64,000 bases of DNA from JAUXFS01 sp963772635 (GTDB taxonomy: Bacteria > Pseudomonadota > Alphaproteobacteria > Rhodospirillales > Defluviicoccaceae), in assembly GCA_963772635.1 (NCBI GenBank), contig CAVYYK010000004.1, forward strand, positions 33,923 to 97,922. The letters are read 5' to 3'. This document shows positions 1 to 7,136 of the stretch, one piece after another. Made by a program: the position numbers and the translations under genes. How positions within the stretch are numbered: position 1 is the stretch's first letter; each line of letters starts with the position of its first letter. The notes beneath the pieces are model-generated. The model did no database searches and was not told the origin of the DNA. It was given only the letters and a program-made list of their open reading frames with translations.

Positions 1-2
1 CG

Positions 3-107
3 GCGTCCGAGGATCGGGCGTTCGGACTGTGGCGAGACCGGGGGCTGGAGGGTCTGAGATACCAGAACGAGCTCCGCGACGAATGGACCGAGAGCATGTC
101 CGAATGA
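3..107 (+). CDS. Antitoxin C-terminus of a type II toxin-antitoxin pair (partial, left edge)
   Basis: The frame is open from the left edge and ends in TGA at 105-107, four bases into the start of the downstream PIN toxin (ATGA overlap). The visible 34 residues include AFGLWRDRG followed by YQNELRDEW. An aromatic-rich FGxWxDR...YQxxLRxEW tail is typical of short antitoxins that partner VapC-like PIN toxins; this part usually wraps the toxin, while the N-terminal DNA-binding part lies outside the window. The overlap and the family tail together make this a confident but truncated call. Whether the missing N-terminus is AbrB-type or RHH-type cannot be seen. Confidence 0.7.
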   Translation, partial: ASEDRAFGLWRDRGLEGLRYQNELRDEWTESMSE

Positions 108-466
108 AAGCGGTCCTCGATACCAACATCCTCATCGACTACCTGAACGGCGTCGACGACGCCCGCCGCGAGATCGAGCGCTACTCGCGCTCGATGATCA
201 GCCCGATCACCTGGATGGAGGTGCTGGTCGGCGCGCGCGAAGGCGAGGACCGGCCGCTCCGCGACTTCCTCGGCCGTTTCGAGCAGGTCCCCATCGACCC
301 TATCGTCGCCGACGACGCCGTCGGGCTCAGACGCCGCCATCGCATCCGACTTCCCGACGCCATCGTTTGGGCGACGGCGCGCACCCGCGACGCTCTCCTG
401 GTCACCCGCAACACCCGGGATTTCCCGACCGACGACCCGAGCGTGCGGATGCCCTACGCTCTCTGA
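104..466 (+). CDS. vapC: PIN-domain toxin, VapC-like ribonuclease
   Basis: A 120-residue protein starting MKAVLDTNILIDYL, the canonical PIN N-terminus with the first metal-binding Asp (D6) in LDTNILIDY. A central acidic residue lies in WMEVLVGARE, and the C-terminal acidic residues lie in RLPDAIVWATA and TRNTRDF. These are the positions that hold Mg2+ in VapC-type endoribonucleases, so the catalytic set looks complete. An ATG exists 75 bases upstream in frame, but the start at 104 is preferred: it overlaps the antitoxin stop, giving translational coupling, and the extra residues do not look like PIN sequence. The gene presumably cleaves RNA when the antitoxin is degraded; the exact RNA target cannot be read from sequence. 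Confidence 0.85.
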   Translation: MKAVLDTNILIDYLNGVDDARREIERYSRSMISPITWMEVLVGAREGEDRPLRDFLGRFEQVPIDPIVADDAVGLRRRHRIRLPDAIVWATARTRDALLVTRNTRDFPTDDPSVRMPYAL

Positions 467-619
467 ACCGACGGGATCCAGGCCCGATTACGTCGGCAAG
501 GCGGCCTCGAACATCGGACCTCGCACACCCGCCGCTCTCGAAACGGCGGTTCTCGCGGGCGAGCAGGCGCGGCCGGCACGACATCGCCGGCGGCGAATTC
601 CGATCCGGAGCGCCCGATG

Positions 620-769
620 TTAGTGCTGGGCCTGTTTCTCGGCCTCGATGTTCCTTTTTAGCTCCTGGGCAAGCTGTCTCTTCCGCTCTTCGCGCTCTTG
701 GCGCTCCATTTCCGCGGCGTCGATTTTCGGTTTGTCCTTGCCCTCTTTCTTCTTGAATAATCCGAACAT
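620..769 (-). CDS. Small charged helical protein, 49 aa
   Basis: An open frame of 49 residues beginning MFGLFKKKEGKDKP and continuing as an almost uninterrupted run of Glu, Arg, Lys and Gln (MERQEREERKRQLAQ) predicted to form one amphipathic or coiled-coil helix. A purine-rich GGGAGAA lies eight bases upstream of the ATG, a good ribosome-binding site. There is no signal peptide and no cysteine. The amphipathic FGLFKKK start could bind membrane. It stands alone, convergent with the toxin gene. I do not recognise a family; the composition and ribosome site argue that it is real, but its function is unknown. Confidence 0.5.
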   Translation of the reverse strand: MFGLFKKKEGKDKPKIDAAEMERQEREERKRQLAQELKRNIEAEKQAQH

Positions 770-891
770 GGTACCGTTCTCCCGTTCCGTTGACGGTTAA
801 TGGCGCATTCCGCGTTATTGTTCGTTCCTTCTATGTTATCCAATTTCAGGACACCGATAAACCCCCTATGCGTACAAATCAGATAAGGGCG

Positions 892-984
892 TCAGGCGGC
901 GAAATGGCCGGCGAGCAACAACAGCAGCGACGCGAACATGCTGGTCACCGCGAATCCCAGCGCCAAGGCGTCGAAGGCCCTCAT
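892..984 (-). CDS. Tiny single-pass membrane protein, 30 aa, coupled to enoyl-CoA hydratase
   Basis: The ATG at 984-982 overlaps the TGA of the enoyl-CoA hydratase (ATGA overlap), giving a 30-residue product MRAFDALALGF... whose residues about 6-27 are a continuous hydrophobic stretch ending in AGHFAA. It would be the last cistron of the CoA-ligase operon and a single membrane-spanning peptide. Evidence is limited to the overlap and hydrophobicity; a chance extension cannot be excluded. Confidence 0.35.
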   Translation of the reverse strand: MRAFDALALGFAVTSMFASLLLLLAGHFAA

Positions 985-1748
985 TTGGAGCCCGCGAAGC
1001 CGGCGATCCGCGCGGTGGTCTCCGGATCGAGGAAGGCGCGGACGGTCGCCTCGCTCTCCAGCTCCATGGCGCGGGCCATCGCCTCCGCGTCGCCGAAGGC
1101 GGTGCGGACGATGACCTTCTTCATGTCGGCGACCGCGCGGGGCGGCAGGCCGGCGATCTTCGCCGCGACCGTCCGCGCCTCGTCGATCAGCCGGTCGTCG
1201 GGCACCACCCGCCAGGCGAGACCCATGTCCAGCAACTCCTTCGCCGAATAGTGCTCGCCGAGGAGCAGCATCTCCCGCGCCCTGTTGAGGCCGACCAGAT
1301 GGGGCAGCGACGCGGTCACCCCGCCGGTGACGAACAGCCCCCAAGAGACCTCGGGCAGGAAACCCTTGGCGCCTTCCGCCCAGATCGGAAAATCGCAGTT
1401 GGTCGCCCATTCGAAGCCGCCGCCGACCGCCCAGCCGTTGATCGCGCCGACGACGATCCTGTCGCCGAAAACGATCTCCCGGGTCGCCCGCTGGATGGCG
1501 TCGACGACGGCGCGGGCCTCGGCCTCGGACCCGGGATGGCGGTGGTCCTTGAGGTCGTCGCCGGCGCAGAAGGCGCGTCCGGCGCCGGTGAACACGATCG
1601 CCCGGGTCCCGGGGTCGGCGTTGGCCGCGGCGAACGCGTCGCCGACCGCCTCGATCAGCGCCATGTTCATCGCGTTGAGGCGGTCGGGCCGGTTGAGGGT
1701 GATGGTGCGCACGCCGTCGACCAGCGTGCTGAGGACGGGTTCGCTCAT
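981..1748 (-). CDS. Enoyl-CoA hydratase/isomerase family protein
   Basis: A 255-residue crotonase-fold protein. Visible landmarks are TLNRPDRLNAMN at the N-terminus, the first oxyanion-hole segment FTGAGRAFCAGDDLKD around residue 60, and the second oxyanion segment INGWAVGGGFEWATNCDF near residue 100. The catalytic-loop equivalent reads LPEVSWGLF. Members hydrate enoyl-CoA or act as isomerases or other CoA-thioester enzymes, and the exact reaction is not readable. The start is set by the ATG that overlaps the stop of the upstream CoA ligase (ATGA), behind an AGGGAGGA ribosome site. The neighbour suggests a pathway that activates an acid to its CoA ester and then hydrates it. Confidence 0.88.
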   Translation of the reverse strand: MSEPVLSTLVDGVRTITLNRPDRLNAMNMALIEAVGDAFAAANADPGTRAIVFTGAGRAFCAGDDLKDHRHPGSEAEARAVVDAIQRATREIVFGDRIVVGAINGWAVGGGFEWATNCDFPIWAEGAKGFLPEVSWGLFVTGGVTASLPHLVGLNRAREMLLLGEHYSAKELLDMGLAWRVVPDDRLIDEARTVAAKIAGLPPRAVADMKKVIVRTAFGDAEAMARAMELESEATVRAFLDPETTARIAGFAGSK

Positions 1749-3076
1749 TGCGGATCCTCCCTGGTTCGGATGATGACCCTGCGGGTCTTGCCTTCGCTGC
1801 GCGGCAGGCTCGCCGGCGCCGCCACGATGACCTCGGCGGTGACGCCGAGCCGCGCCTTGAGGTCGTCCTCCAGCCGCGCCGCCAGTGCCGGTACGTCTGC
1901 GGCGCCCTCGGCCAGCTCGACCTCCAGCGGCAGCCGGTCGTAGGGCCCCGGTCCCGGCAGCGCGATCCGGTACTCCCCGCTCAACGCCGGGTAGCGGTTG
2001 ACAATGGCGGCGACCATCGTCGGAAACACGTTGATCCCGCGCACCACCACCATGTCGTCGGCGCGGCCGACCACCCGGAACCGGGGCGCCGTCCGCCCGC
2101 AGGCGGCGGCACCGAGGCCGGTCAGGGTGACGATGTCGCCGGTGCGAAACCGGACCAGTGGCTGGCACTCCTTGCTCAGGTGGGTCAGCACCAACTCGCC
2201 GGTCTCCCCCTCCCGCCATGGCAGCGGCCGGCCGTCGTCGCCGTCGATCAGTTCGGGATAGAGCACGTCGAGCGCCATGAAATGGAGGTCGTCGCATGCC
2301 TCGGTCTGGCCGGCGAAATTGCAGAGCACGTCGGAGACGCCGTAGTTGGCGTTGCGCACCTTGAAGCCCCAGGTCCGCTCGAGACGGGCGCGGAAGGCGG
2401 GATCGTCGAGGCCCGCCTCGCCGCCGAACAGGCCGAGCTTCAAGCCGAGATCGCGGGGTTTCAGCGCCGGGAAGGACTCCGCCAGCACCCGTTCCAGCAC
2501 CGCCGGATACGACGGCGTGCACGAAATCGCGGTGACGCCGAGCTCGCGGATGGTCTCGATCAGCTTTTCGCTGCCGCCGACCCCGTAGGGGATGACGGTA
2601 GCGCCGGTGGCCTCCAGGGTCAGGTGATCGGTGACCCCGCCCATCCACAGCTGGTAGTTCAGGCAGTGGACCACCCGGTGACCGGGCCCGAGGCCGCCGG
2701 CGCCCTGCGCCCGCGCGCCGATGGCGGCGGTGAGCGCGGTGTCAGTGGCTCCGAGGGCGATGTTCATCGCCGTCCCGGTGGTCCCGGACGTGCGATGCAC
2801 CCGGGAGATGCGATCGGTTGCGGCGGCGAGATAGGAGCCGAACGGGCCATGCCGGCGCTGGTCGGCCCTGAGCATCTCCTTGTCGGTGAACGGCAGCTCG
2901 CCCAGGGCCTCGAGCCGGCCGTCGGGCCGCCGCCCGTTCCACAGCGTCTTGTAAAATTGCGACCGGGCGGCGACGTAGACGAGCTGGCGCGACCACCGCT
3001 CGCCCTGCAGCCGCGCGAGATCGGCGAGATCCATGAACTCCCCGCCCGGCACCGCTGCCGCGAATTCCATGATCAC
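1745..3076 (-). CDS. Phenylacetate-CoA ligase-like AMP-forming enzyme (PaaK family)
   Basis: A 443-residue adenylate-forming ligase of the PaaK type. It has the P-loop-like HRTSGTTGTAMNIAL around residue 90-105, a later GLFGGEAGLDD segment, NYGVSDVLCNFAGQTE in the adenine-binding region, FRTGDIVTLTG (motif with the ribose-binding Asp) and the hinge VVGRADDMVVVRGINVFPT. It would activate an aryl or alkyl carboxylate with ATP and CoA. Starts at the GTG (3076) or the ATG two codons later are equally possible; a third ATG at MDLADLARL has GGGGAG too close upstream. It is followed by the overlapping enoyl-CoA hydratase in one operon. The substrate is unknown; this is not part of a recognisable paa cluster. 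Confidence 0.82.
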   Translation of the reverse strand: MIMEFAAAVPGGEFMDLADLARLQGERWSRQLVYVAARSQFYKTLWNGRRPDGRLEALGELPFTDKEMLRADQRRHGPFGSYLAAATDRISRVHRTSGTTGTAMNIALGATDTALTAAIGARAQGAGGLGPGHRVVHCLNYQLWMGGVTDHLTLEATGATVIPYGVGGSEKLIETIRELGVTAISCTPSYPAVLERVLAESFPALKPRDLGLKLGLFGGEAGLDDPAFRARLERTWGFKVRNANYGVSDVLCNFAGQTEACDDLHFMALDVLYPELIDGDDGRPLPWREGETGELVLTHLSKECQPLVRFRTGDIVTLTGLGAAACGRTAPRFRVVGRADDMVVVRGINVFPTMVAAIVNRYPALSGEYRIALPGPGPYDRLPLEVELAEGAADVPALAARLEDDLKARLGVTAEVIVAAPASLPRSEGKTRRVIIRTREDPQ

Positions 3077-3221
3077 CCCCGCGAACCCGCTTCCACCCGA
3101 ACACCCTACAGCAAAGACACATTGCCGGTGCGTTCGATATTTGCATCACCTGCGCGTTTTTCGCCTGTGACCTTGACGTGGCCCGCCCGGCATTGGCGGC
3201 GCAGTGGAGTGTGGGGAACTT

Positions 3222-3584
3222 CTAACAGGCGATGCCGGCGACCTCGCAGCCGCCTTGCGTCCGCACGTTCTGGACCCCGCAGGTGGCTCCCATCGTGACT
3301 GCCACCGAACCGCTGGCACACGATGCCGGCCGGCCGTAGAAGCGATAGGTGTTGACCGGACCTGTATTCCCCCCTTCCCGCGCGAACCGATCCGTGTACC
3401 AGCGGACGTCGCTCATGTCGCCGATGTTCAGGCCGTGCTGCTGCAGACGCGCCGCCACCGCCGAAGCGCAGGGATGGGAATCCCCGGCCACTTGCGCCTC
3501 GAGGTCGGCGCGGGCGTTCGACGCCGCGACACCGCCGACCACCGCAAGCACCGCCGCCAGTTTGATAAAGCGCATGTGTCTCAT
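3222..3584 (-). CDS. Secreted cysteine-containing hypothetical protein
   Basis: A 120-residue protein with a clear Sec signal: basic MRHMRFIK, a hydrophobic core LAAVLAVVGGVAAS and a likely cleavage after NARA near residue 26. The mature part holds five cysteines (39, 89, 102, 113, 120), an arrangement suited to disulfides in the periplasm. I do not recognise a family. It is monocistronic, upstream of and in the same direction as the CoA-ligase operon but separated from it by about 145 bases. Alternative starts at residue 4 are possible and would not change the signal peptide. Confidence 0.65.
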   Translation of the reverse strand: MRHMRFIKLAAVLAVVGGVAASNARADLEAQVAGDSHPCASAVAARLQQHGLNIGDMSDVRWYTDRFAREGGNTGPVNTYRFYGRPASCASGSVAVTMGATCGVQNVRTQGGCEVAGIAC

Positions 3585-3702
3585 GATCTCCCTCTCGGAT
3601 ACCGTTGCCCAACATGTTGGGTGGGCGCTTCCCGTTTAAAAGCCCTGTCCGCGAACCAAGAGATTGGATACCCTTGGGACCGTGGAGCGGATTGCACTTC
3701 CA

Positions 3703-4215
3703 ATGGCGAAGCTTTCACCCGGATCGGTGCTGGCGATCGCGTTCGCCGCCGGGTTGCTGGCGACGATCCTGAGCACGACGAAGGCGCCGGCCGAAACGGC
3801 CGACCTTCACCGGTTGTTCGAGCAGCAGTGCGGCCGCTGCCACGGCCACGCCGGCGATTTTGCCCGCGAGAAATTGTCCATCGTCGACGGCGTCCTGCGT
3901 GGCCGCCGCCCGGACCTCAAGGGATTCCTCGAACGCCACCACGGCCCCCGGACCGCCGCCGAGGCCGAGGGTCTCTATTGGATGTTCTTTCGCCAGGTCG
4001 AGGCGGGCGGAGAGTTCAAGCAGCGCTGCCGCATCTGCCACGACAGCGCCTCGGACCTGGTCCGCGACAGGTTGATCGTCGTCGACGGTGCGCTCCGCGG
4101 CCGTTACTCCGGCAACGACATCAGCGCCTTCCTGGTCGGCCATGGCCGGCTCGACGCCGAGGGCGCCGCCTTCTTCGATGACGCCCTTCTGCAAATCGCC
4201 CTCGGGCGTCGGTAA
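3703..4215 (+). CDS. Secreted protein with two CxxCH haem-binding motifs
   Basis: A 170-residue product with a signal peptide (hydrophobic segment about residues 8-24, cleavage near AETADL) and two c-type haem motifs, CGRCH at 43-47 and CRICH at 109-113. The two halves look like a tandem duplication: each motif is followed about 13 residues later by a similar stretch (LSIVDGVLRGR and LIVVDGALRGR). This points to a small periplasmic diheme cytochrome c or haem-binding electron carrier. Distal Met ligands are not obvious. The ATG at 3703 is chosen because it directly precedes a lysine-containing signal peptide; TTG at 3664 would add 13 residues. A terminator hairpin lies about 80 bases downstream. 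Confidence 0.7.
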   Translation: MAKLSPGSVLAIAFAAGLLATILSTTKAPAETADLHRLFEQQCGRCHGHAGDFAREKLSIVDGVLRGRRPDLKGFLERHHGPRTAAEAEGLYWMFFRQVEAGGEFKQRCRICHDSASDLVRDRLIVVDGALRGRYSGNDISAFLVGHGRLDAEGAAFFDDALLQIALGRR

Positions 4216-4297
4216 TGGTCTGGGTGGCCCCGAAGAGCACAAAAAGAGACGAAACCGTGTCCGAATCGGCGCCGCACAGAGCAAGAACGGCATAAGT

Positions 4298-4319
4298 AAA
4301 TACCCCAAATGGGGTATTT
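4298..4319. terminator. Bidirectional intrinsic terminator
   Basis: A perfect 9-base stem AAATACCCC / GGGGTATTT with a 4-base AAAT loop, followed on the plus strand by TTCGG and flanked by A/T on both sides. It sits between the convergent cytochrome-like gene and the DUF1015 gene and can serve both. Confidence 0.75.
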
Positions 4320-4332
4320 TTCGGTTATTTCG

Positions 4333-5580
4333 CTAGTCGAGGGGCAGAGACAGCAGGCCGTCGGCGAGCTTCGGCTCGAACCAGGTCGACTTGGGCGGCA
4401 TCACCTTGCCGGCGTCGGCGACCGCCATCAGGTCGGCGAGCGCGGTCGGATAGAGGGCGAAGGCAACCGCCCATTCGCCCGAATCGACGCGGTCTGCCAG
4501 CGCCTCGAGGCCGCGGCCGCCGCCGACGAAGTCGATGCGCTTGTCGAGGCGGGGGTCGCCGATGCCGAGGACGGGGGTGAGCAGCCGATCGCTGAGCAGG
4601 CTGATGTCGAGGCGCTCGACCGGACCGGCATCGGCCGTCGGCGGGTCCTTGAGCATCAGCTGGTACCATTGGCCGTCGAGATACATGCCGAACATGCCGC
4701 GATCGGGCGGACGGGCGGGCCCCTCGGTCTCGCCGACCACGAACCGGGTGTGGACCATGCTCAGAAAAGCGCTCGGCGCCAAGCCATTGAGGTCGCGGAC
4801 CACCCGATTGTAGTCGAGAATCACCACCTCGCTCGCGGGGAAGCCGACGGTGAGAAAGGTGTTGTACGCCGCATCCTCCGGCTGGCCGGGATCGGCCAAA
4901 AGCCGGTCCTCGGCAACCCGGGCGGCGGCGGCCGAGCGATGATGGCCGTCGGCAATGTAGACGGCGTCCATCGCCTCGAACCGCCGGGTGAGATCATCGA
5001 TGGTCGCCTCGTCGGCAATGACCCAGATCTGGTGGCGGGTGCCGTCGTCGGTGACCGCCTCGAGGTCGGGGGCGCCGCTGGACACCCGTGCCAGCACGGC
5101 GGCGACCCCGGCATCGTCGGGATAGGCGACCAGAACCGGACCGGTGTGGGCGCCCACCGCCTCGATCTGGCGGGTGCGGTCGGTCTCCTTGTCGGGGCGG
5201 GTAAGCTCGTGCCGGCGGATCCGGTTGCTTTCGTAGGCGGCGATCGAGGCGGCGGCGGCGATGCCTGTCTGAACGTGCTCGTCCATGGTCATCCGCCAGA
5301 CGTAGTAGCAACGCTGGGCCTCGCGGATCAGCACCCCGGCCTCGACCATCCGCTCCAGGTTCTCGGCCGCCTTGGCATAGACCACGTTGGCGTAGGGATC
5401 GGTACCTGGCGCGAGATCGATCTCGGCCCGCGAGACATGGATAAAGCTCCACGGACGGCCGCTGGCGCCGGCTACGGCTTCGTCGAAGCTGAGGACGTCG
5501 TAGGGCCTGGCGGCCACGTCCTGGCCGCGCCCCGCGGCCGGTCTCAACGCCGCGAACGGCTGGATCAAAGAAATGGTCAA
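4333..5580 (-). CDS. DUF1015 family protein
   Basis: A protein of about 415 residues matching the DUF1015 family. Visible landmarks are QPFAALRPAAG near the start, ARPYDVLS, FIHVSRAEIDL, the conserved ADGHHRSAAA around residue 215-225, and PKSTWFEPKLADGLLSLPL at the very end, all of which recur in this family. Its biochemical role is not established. The best start is TTG at 5580 behind AGGGAGA, giving MTISLIQPF; no ATG fits that N-terminus. It follows the TrpB-like gene by 32 bases on the same strand, so the two probably share a transcript and perhaps an amino-acid or PLP-related function (inference). Confidence 0.85.
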   Translation of the reverse strand: MTISLIQPFAALRPAAGRGQDVAARPYDVLSFDEAVAGASGRPWSFIHVSRAEIDLAPGTDPYANVVYAKAAENLERMVEAGVLIREAQRCYYVWRMTMDEHVQTGIAAAASIAAYESNRIRRHELTRPDKETDRTRQIEAVGAHTGPVLVAYPDDAGVAAVLARVSSGAPDLEAVTDDGTRHQIWVIADEATIDDLTRRFEAMDAVYIADGHHRSAAAARVAEDRLLADPGQPEDAAYNTFLTVGFPASEVVILDYNRVVRDLNGLAPSAFLSMVHTRFVVGETEGPARPPDRGMFGMYLDGQWYQLMLKDPPTADAGPVERLDISLLSDRLLTPVLGIGDPRLDKRIDFVGGGRGLEALADRVDSGEWAVAFALYPTALADLMAVADAGKVMPPKSTWFEPKLADGLLSLPLD

Positions 5581-5612
5581 GATTCTCCCTTCGCTTCGTC
5601 GGACCGCTTCCG

Positions 5613-6980
5613 CTACTCGGCCGCCACCTTGGGCAGCGCCTCGATGGACTCGGCGAGAGCCCGGTCCTCGTAGGCCTGATCGACGAGTTTGCCACCGACA
5701 TAGTCGGCGTAGGCGCCCATATCGAAATGGCCGTGGCCGGAGAGGGTGAACAGGATCGTCCGTGCCGTCCCCTCGCGCTTGCAGGCGAGCGCCTCGTCGA
5801 TCGCGGCCAGCACCGCGTGGTTCGACTCCGGCGCCGGGACAATCCCCTCGGCGCGGGCGAAGCGGACGCCGGCGGCGAAACACGCCGTCTGCTCGAAGGC
5901 CTGGGCCTCGATCAGACCGAGCTCCTTGAGGTGACTGACCAGTGGCGACATCCCGTGGTATCGGAGACCGCCCGCATGGATTCCGGGCGGCATGAAGGTG
6001 GAGCCGAGGGTGTGCATCTTGACCAGCGGCGTCAGGTGGGCGGTATCGCCGAAGTCGTAGGCGTAGACGCCGCGGGTCAACGTCGGACAGGCGGTGGGCT
6101 CGCAGGCGACGATGCGCACGTCCTCCCCGCCCCTGAGCTTGCGCCCGATGAACGGAAATACGGTTCCGGCGAAGTTGCTGCCGCCGCCGGCGCAACCGAA
6201 TACCACGTCGGGGTAATCGCCGGCCATCTCCAGCTGCTCGATCGTCTCGAGGCCGATCACCGTCTGGTGCAGCATCACGTGGTTGAGAACGCTGCCCAGG
6301 CAATACTTGGTGTCGTCGCGCCCGGCGGCCACCTCGACCGCCTCGGAGATGGCGATGCCGAGGCTTCCCCGGGAGTCCGGGTCCTCCGCCAGGATCCGGC
6401 GGCCCGATTCCGTCTCCTCGCTGGGGCTGGCGACGCAGCGCGCGCCGTAGACCTCCATCGCCGCCCGCCGGTAGGGCTTCTGCTGGTAGCTGACCTTGAC
6501 CATGTAGACTTCGACGTCGAGGCCGAACAGGGCGCCGGCGAAGGCCAGCGACGATCCCCACTGGCCGGCGCCGGTCTCGGTGATCAAGCGGCGGGTGCCG
6601 TCCTGTCTGTTGTAGAAGGCCTGGGCGACCGCGGTATTGGGCTTATGACTGCCGGTGGGGCTGACGCCCTCGTACTTGTAGTAGATCTTCGCCGGGGTAT
6701 CGAGGATCTGTTCGAGACGGCGCGCCCGGTAGAGCGGCGACGGCCGCCACAGCTTGAGGATCTCGCGCACCGGCCCGGGGATCTCGATCTCCCGCTCGGT
6801 TGCGACCTCCTGGGCGATCAGGCTCGGTGGGAACAGCGGCGCCAGATCGTCGGGTCCGATCGGCGCTCCGGTTCCCGGGTGGAGCACCGGCGGCGGCGGC
6901 ACGGGCAGATCAGCGGCGAGGTTGTACCAGGACCGGGGAATGCGCTCGTCGGACAGCAAGTATTTGGTCGTATCGCTCAT
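5613..6980 (-). CDS. trpB: Tryptophan synthase beta chain-like protein (TrpB2 type)
   Basis: A 455-residue PLP enzyme of the TrpB2 class, longer than housekeeping TrpB (about 400). The PLP-binding lysine is K113 in the GSHKPN motif. The phosphate-binding glycine loop is CAGGGSNFAG, and TETGAGQWGSSLAFA and PAPESNHAVLA match the TrpB2 pattern. The N-terminal MSDTTKYLLSDERIPRSWYN and the insert after it are hallmarks of this subfamily. TrpB2 converts indole and serine to tryptophan and often lacks a TrpA partner; it may salvage indole or act on other substrates. No trpA is nearby. DUF1015 follows directly. Confidence 0.9.
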   Translation of the reverse strand: MSDTTKYLLSDERIPRSWYNLAADLPVPPPPVLHPGTGAPIGPDDLAPLFPPSLIAQEVATEREIEIPGPVREILKLWRPSPLYRARRLEQILDTPAKIYYKYEGVSPTGSHKPNTAVAQAFYNRQDGTRRLITETGAGQWGSSLAFAGALFGLDVEVYMVKVSYQQKPYRRAAMEVYGARCVASPSEETESGRRILAEDPDSRGSLGIAISEAVEVAAGRDDTKYCLGSVLNHVMLHQTVIGLETIEQLEMAGDYPDVVFGCAGGGSNFAGTVFPFIGRKLRGGEDVRIVACEPTACPTLTRGVYAYDFGDTAHLTPLVKMHTLGSTFMPPGIHAGGLRYHGMSPLVSHLKELGLIEAQAFEQTACFAAGVRFARAEGIVPAPESNHAVLAAIDEALACKREGTARTILFTLSGHGHFDMGAYADYVGGKLVDQAYEDRALAESIEALPKVAAE

Positions 6981-7083
6981 TGATCCCCTTCCAATGCCGG
7001 TGCCGGTCGCTGCTAGCTGTTAGCCCACCTCGACGGCCGTTGCAAACCCCGGATTGCGGGAAAAGGAAGGGGGGAGGGATCTC

Positions 7084-7130
7084 GTGTTCTGGTTCCGTCA
7101 TATGGTACCCATACGACGGAACCAGAACAC
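7084..7130. repeat. Perfect palindromic repeat downstream of degP
   Basis: Two perfect 16-base arms (7084-7099 GTGTTCTGGTTCCGTC and its complement 7115-7130) enclose a 15-base loop. The sequence is a shortened relative of the terminal inverted repeats of the element at 59136-59397: the first arm plus loop matches that repeat at nearly every position. It begins 6 bases after the degP stop codon (reading along the minus strand), so its hairpin may also end or stabilise the degP mRNA, although there is no T-tract. Confidence 0.8.
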
Positions 7131-7136
7131 TACCGG

